A DNA stretch of 8,655 nt, from contig CAMFEL010000085.1 in NCBI GenBank assembly GCA_945949385.1, positions 1 to 8,655 on the forward strand, given 5' to 3'. The notes beneath the pieces are model-generated. The model was not told where the DNA came from and searched no databases. It saw only the letters and a program-made list of their open reading frames with translations. Source of the stretch: an uncultured Clostridia bacterium. Its GTDB lineage: Bacteria; Bacillota; Clostridia; Oscillospirales; CAG-272. Of the stretch, positions 7,028-8,655 are shown one piece after another. The translations under genes were made by a program, and so were the position numbers. Within the stretch, counting starts at the first letter, position 1. Each line of letters begins with the position of its first letter.

Positions 7028-7900
7028 TTATTTTGCAGGTACTGCTCCTGCCGCGGAGATTACGGCATTTGCGTCAGCGCTTGTTATATAGTCGAAGAAT
7101 GCCTGTGCCACATCGGACAGCTGAGCGTCCGTCTTGGTTATGAGCATGAAGGGACGCTGTACCTTATAGGTGCCGTCCTTGACTGTGTCCTCGCTGGGTG
7201 CTACTCCGTCTACTTCAATAGCTTTTACGGTATCTTTAATGGAAGCAAGGGAAGCATAGCCGATAGCGTTGGGGTTATTTGCAACGGTGGTGATTACATC
7301 ACCCGTGGAGCTGAGCTCCTGACGGTACTTGCAGGCGTCCTCGGTACCGGTGATGGACTCGAAGCCGTCGCGTGTGCCGCTGCCGGCCTCTCTGCCAATG
7401 AGAACGATTTCGGCGTCGCTGCCGCCTACATCCTTCCAGTTGGTGATCTTGCCGGTGTAAATATCTGCTATCTGCTCAACGGTAAGTCCGTCAACTCCGT
7501 TTTCGGGGTTTACGATAACGGCAATGCCGTCATATGCCAGCACGGTTTCCTTAAGTCCCTGAGACTTTTCCTCATCCTTCAGGGCACGGCTTGCAAGTCC
7601 GATGTCACAGCGTCCCTCGGCTACTGCGGTGATACCTGCGCTGGACCCTGTGGGGTTGTAGGTGAAGGTGGCTTTGCTGTTCTCGCCCTCAAAAGACTCG
7701 CCCAGAGCACCGATTACTTTTTCCATGGAGGTGGAGCCGTCGGTGGTAACGGTGCCGGAAACTGTCTTCTCTTCGCCGCTTACTACTGCGTCGCCTGATG
7801 TCGCGGGTTTGTCGTCTGCTGCATCCTTAGTTCCCGCACAGCTTGCAAGCGCTACGGTCAACATAAGTGAAGCAAGAATAAGACTTACGATTTTTTTCAT
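7028..7900 (-). CDS. pstS: Phosphate-binding lipoprotein PstS
   Basis: This extracellular receptor captures inorganic phosphate and delivers it to PstC-PstA. In Gram-positive bacteria it is anchored to the membrane by lipid. The 290 residues begin with MKK, a hydrophobic segment (4-19) and a lipobox LASC with the lipid-accepting cysteine at C21. A Gly/Ser/Asp-rich linker follows to about residue 48. Phosphate-contacting blocks of the family are visible: DGSTSM (54-59), GSSAGI (85-90), DIGLASR (99-105) and EAGSGTRDGF (171-180). AAGGAG lies nine bases before the ATG at 7900. It is the first gene of the operon, read from the Pho-box promoter just upstream, and a hairpin after its stop separates it from pstC. 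The assignment is firm. Confidence 0.97.
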   Translation of the reverse strand: MKKIVSLILASLMLTVALASCAGTKDAADDKPATSGDAVVSGEEKTVSGTVTTDGSTSMEKVIGALGESFEGENSKATFTYNPTGSSAGITAVAEGRCDIGLASRALKDEEKSQGLKETVLAYDGIAVIVNPENGVDGLTVEQIADIYTGKITNWKDVGGSDAEIVLIGREAGSGTRDGFESITGTEDACKYRQELSSTGDVITTVANNPNAIGYASLASIKDTVKAIEVDGVAPSEDTVKDGTYKVQRPFMLITKTDAQLSDVAQAFFDYITSADANAVISAAGAVPAK

Positions 7901-7942
7901 AATTCAAATCTCCTTTTGTCTGTTTTTTGTCTGTTTGTTTAT

Positions 7943-7960
7943 TAGGGTCTCCCGACCCTA
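7943..7960 (-). other. 5'-leader stem-loop of the pstS transcript
   Basis: TAGGGTC (minus strand, 7960-7954) pairs with GACCCTA (7949-7943) over the loop GGGA. It would begin about four bases from the predicted transcription start near 7964. The rest of the leader is A-rich and contains ACAGACAAAA twice. No U-run follows, so a 5' stabilising hairpin is more likely than a terminator. Confidence 0.5.
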
Positions 7961-7968
7961 CGCTTCAC

Positions 7969-8023
7969 ATTCTATACGCCTTGGGTAAAATCAAAAACCT
8001 CGGTATTGTCAAATCCTTGTAAA
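7969..8023 (-). promoter_or_regulatory. Pho-box promoter of the pstSCAB-phoU operon
   Basis: On the minus strand, TTTACA (8023-8018) and TTGACA (8012-8007) are separated by five bases, so they repeat every 11 bases as PhoP/PhoB half-sites do. Continuing that phase, the slot at 8001 (GAGGTT) is a poor match and the slot at 7990 reads TTTTAC. Downstream is TATAGAAT (7976-7969), a good -10 without a good -35 at 17 bases, as expected of an activator-dependent promoter. The spacing is read directly from the sequence; phosphate-starvation control is inferred from this and the genes it precedes. Confidence 0.7.
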
Positions 8024-8109
8024 ATATGGCGCTCTTTTCGGCGTATATTCCGCACATACGGGGAAATAATTAATTTATTGTAAAAATCCGTCGGTACGTC
8101 GATTATATG
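8024..8109. other. AT-rich spacer between the Pho promoter and the repeat array
   Basis: There is no coding frame I can support. A stretch near 8063-8085 is AT-rich and includes another TTTACA on the minus strand (8084-8079) followed by ATAAATTAATTATTT. This could be an upstream element or a stray half-site, but it is 61 bases from the main box and not in 11-base phase. Confidence 0.35.
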
Positions 8110-8327
8110 CGAGCCTCCGCCCCGCGCTCCGTGGGATATATACGGGGCTCCGCCCCGTGCCCCGCGGGATATATACGGGGCTCCGCCCCGCACCCCGATG
8201 GGTATATACGGGGCTCCGCCCCGCGCTCCGAGGGTATATACGGGCCTCCGCCCCACGCTCCGAGGGTATATACAGGGCTCTGCCTCGCGCTCCGATGGGT
8301 ATATACGGGGCTCCGCCCCGTACCCCG
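8110..8327. repeat. Tandem array of a 32/33-bp hairpin-bearing unit (six copies plus a partial seventh)
   Basis: Units start at 8110, 8143, 8176, 8209, 8241, 8273 and 8306, with lengths 33, 33, 33, 32, 32, 33 and a partial copy of about 22. Each has CGGGGCTCCGCCCCG or a variant, which folds as a 6-bp stem with a TCC loop, then a C-rich linker such as CGCTCCGATG, then GGTATATAC or GGATATATAC. Copies 2, 3, 4 and 7 have identical hairpins; copies 1, 5 and 6 have diverged. All six frames stay mostly open through it because the unit has few stops, and the repeated 11-residue peptides (for example RGGAPYIPIGV) are an artefact. Arrays like this occur between genes in some Clostridia, from general recollection only. 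The function is unknown. Confidence 0.9.
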
Positions 8328-8359
8328 GTCAAGGGACTTTTTGAAAAAAGTCCCTTGAC
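8328..8359. repeat. Perfect 15-bp inverted repeat
   Basis: GTCAAGGGACTTTTT (8328-8342) and AAAAAGTCCCTTGAC (8345-8359) are exact reverse complements around a GA centre. No T-run follows on either side, so it is not a classical terminator. It adjoins the last array copy directly, and I believe similar palindromes are dispersed in related genomes, which would make it part of a repeat family. Confidence 0.85.
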
Positions 8360-8374
8360 AATCCCCAAAAACTT

Positions 8375-8391
8375 TTGCCCTGATACGGCAA
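8375..8391. other. Small hairpin between the inverted repeat and the four-way module
   Basis: TTGCC (8375-8379) pairs with GGCAA (8387-8391) over a seven-base loop. It is weak alone and is listed because it continues an unbroken series of hairpins from 8110 to 8513. Confidence 0.3.
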
Positions 8392-8402
8392 TAGAGAAAC
8401 CC

Positions 8403-8513
8403 CCGCAGGGGTGCCGCAAAAGCGGCAGGCTTATGAAGAAACGCAGGAGAAAGCAAGCTCTCTCCTGCGTTTCTTCATCGCTTTACGGACGGCTTCACCG
8501 TCCGCCCCTGCGG
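8403..8513. other. Closed four-way-junction structure, candidate ncRNA or cruciform element
   Basis: An outer stem, CCGCAGGGG (8403-8411) with CCCCTGCGG (8505-8513), encloses three hairpins. The first is TGCCGC/GCGGCA (8412-8427, AAAA loop). The second is an 18-bp perfect stem, ATGAAGAAACGCAGGAGA (8433-8450) with its exact complement (8461-8478) over a ten-base loop. The third is CGGACGG/CCGTCCG (8486-8504, CTTCA loop). The first and third hairpins abut the outer stem with no unpaired base; linkers of five and seven bases flank the long arm. All 40 pairs are Watson-Crick. No frame here looks coding. It could be a structured RNA, a MITE-like repeat or a DNA cruciform; the sequence alone does not decide, nor which strand is used. 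Confidence 0.65.
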
Positions 8514-8519
8514 TATAAT
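8514..8519 (+). promoter_or_regulatory. Isolated -10-like TATAAT
   Basis: A perfect TATAAT directly follows the outer stem and points toward the last structured segment. No convincing -35 lies 16-18 bases upstream (the sequence there is GC-rich hairpin), so it is a weak candidate. Confidence 0.25.
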
Positions 8520-8549
8520 GTTCAATCTGCTATTCTTTCCTTCTGTGGG

Positions 8550-8622
8550 TAGCTTCAAGTCTGCTATCGACACGCTCATTAGCGTTGCGTAATTTCTACT
8601 GCGAGACTTGAAGTTTAGGCTA
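8550..8622. other. Long-range hairpin near the right edge, candidate structured RNA (may be incomplete)
   Basis: CTTCAAGTCT (8553-8562) is exactly complementary to AGACTTGAAG (8604-8613), extendable by GC/GC (8563-8564 with 8601-8602) past a bulged G. Inside is ACGCT/AGCGT (8572-8585) with a CATT loop. Further out, TAGC (8550-8553) and GCTA (8619-8622) could close it in an alternative register. No supported gene covers it. A -10-like site lies 31 bases before it on the plus strand. The neighbouring element probably continues beyond the window. Confidence 0.45.
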
Positions 8623-8655
8623 AGGGTGCAGGCTTCTTTTCATTTAGTCGAATGT

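Noticed and set aside
8110..8327. CRISPR array
   Set aside because: The 32/33-bp units are directly contiguous with no unique spacers and no cas genes are nearby.
8075..8456. Several overlapping open frames on both strands encoding 11-residue repeats such as RGGAPYIPIGA and GRSPVYTHRGA
   Set aside because: They arise because a 33-bp GC-rich unit lacking stops is repeated; all frames are open at once, none has a ribosome site, and the 32-bp copies shift the frame so no single repeat protein is maintained.
8403..8513. Integron attC site
   Set aside because: The module is palindromic and cruciform-like, but the conserved terminal core-site boxes (GTTRRRY and complement) are absent.
8590..8600. 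AATTTCTACT resembling part of a Cas12a direct repeat
   Set aside because: It occurs once, lacks the GTAGAT arm needed for the repeat hairpin, and there is no array or cas12a gene.
8615..8655. Twelve-codon minus-strand frame (IRLNEKKPAPLA) open to the window edge, possibly the tail of a gene beyond it
   Set aside because: It is too short to judge from the sequence in view; the adjacent structured DNA gives no support.

Overview
The window looks like a chromosomal segment from a Firmicute of class Clostridia, most likely an Oscillospiraceae/Ruminococcaceae-type gut or anaerobic bacterium. This is inferred from four things: a type III glutamine synthetase, a lipoprotein phosphate-binding protein, Gram-positive style Pho boxes, and G+C-rich hairpin repeats in the intergenic DNA beside mid-GC genes that use ATA and GTA codons freely. 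No species can be assigned from sequence alone.

Layout. Positions 2-1543 (+) hold the C-terminal ~513 residues of a type III glutamine synthetase cut by the left edge. It converges on a YihY/BrkB-family six-helix membrane protein (1620-2621, -), and one bidirectional hairpin terminator lies between them. The YihY gene and endonuclease IV (nfo, 2784-3623, +) are transcribed divergently from two near-consensus sigma-A promoters placed back to back at 2634-2702. nfo converges on the phosphate operon, again with a single bidirectional terminator between them.

The operon reads leftward as pstS (7900-7028), pstC (6884-6012), pstA (6015-5152), pstB (5155-4397), phoU (4397-3717). It encodes a complete high-affinity phosphate ABC importer (lipoprotein receptor, two permeases, ATPase) plus the PhoU regulator. 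The last four genes are translationally coupled by 4-, 4- and 1-base overlaps. pstS is separated from pstC by 143 bases containing a strong hairpin. Upstream of pstS, TTTACA and TTGACA sit exactly 11 bases apart ahead of a TATAGAAT -10, which is what a PhoP/PhoB-activated promoter would look like.

The right end (about 8024-8655) has no gene I can support but is dense in secondary structure. It contains a six-and-a-half copy tandem array of a 32/33-bp unit carrying a GC hairpin and a GTATATAC-type palindrome, then a perfect 15-bp inverted repeat. Next comes a 111-base module that can fold as a closed four-way junction with an 18-bp central arm, and finally a second long-range hairpin next to the window edge. 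The genes are conventional; this right-hand structured region is the only part that could be a previously undescribed element.
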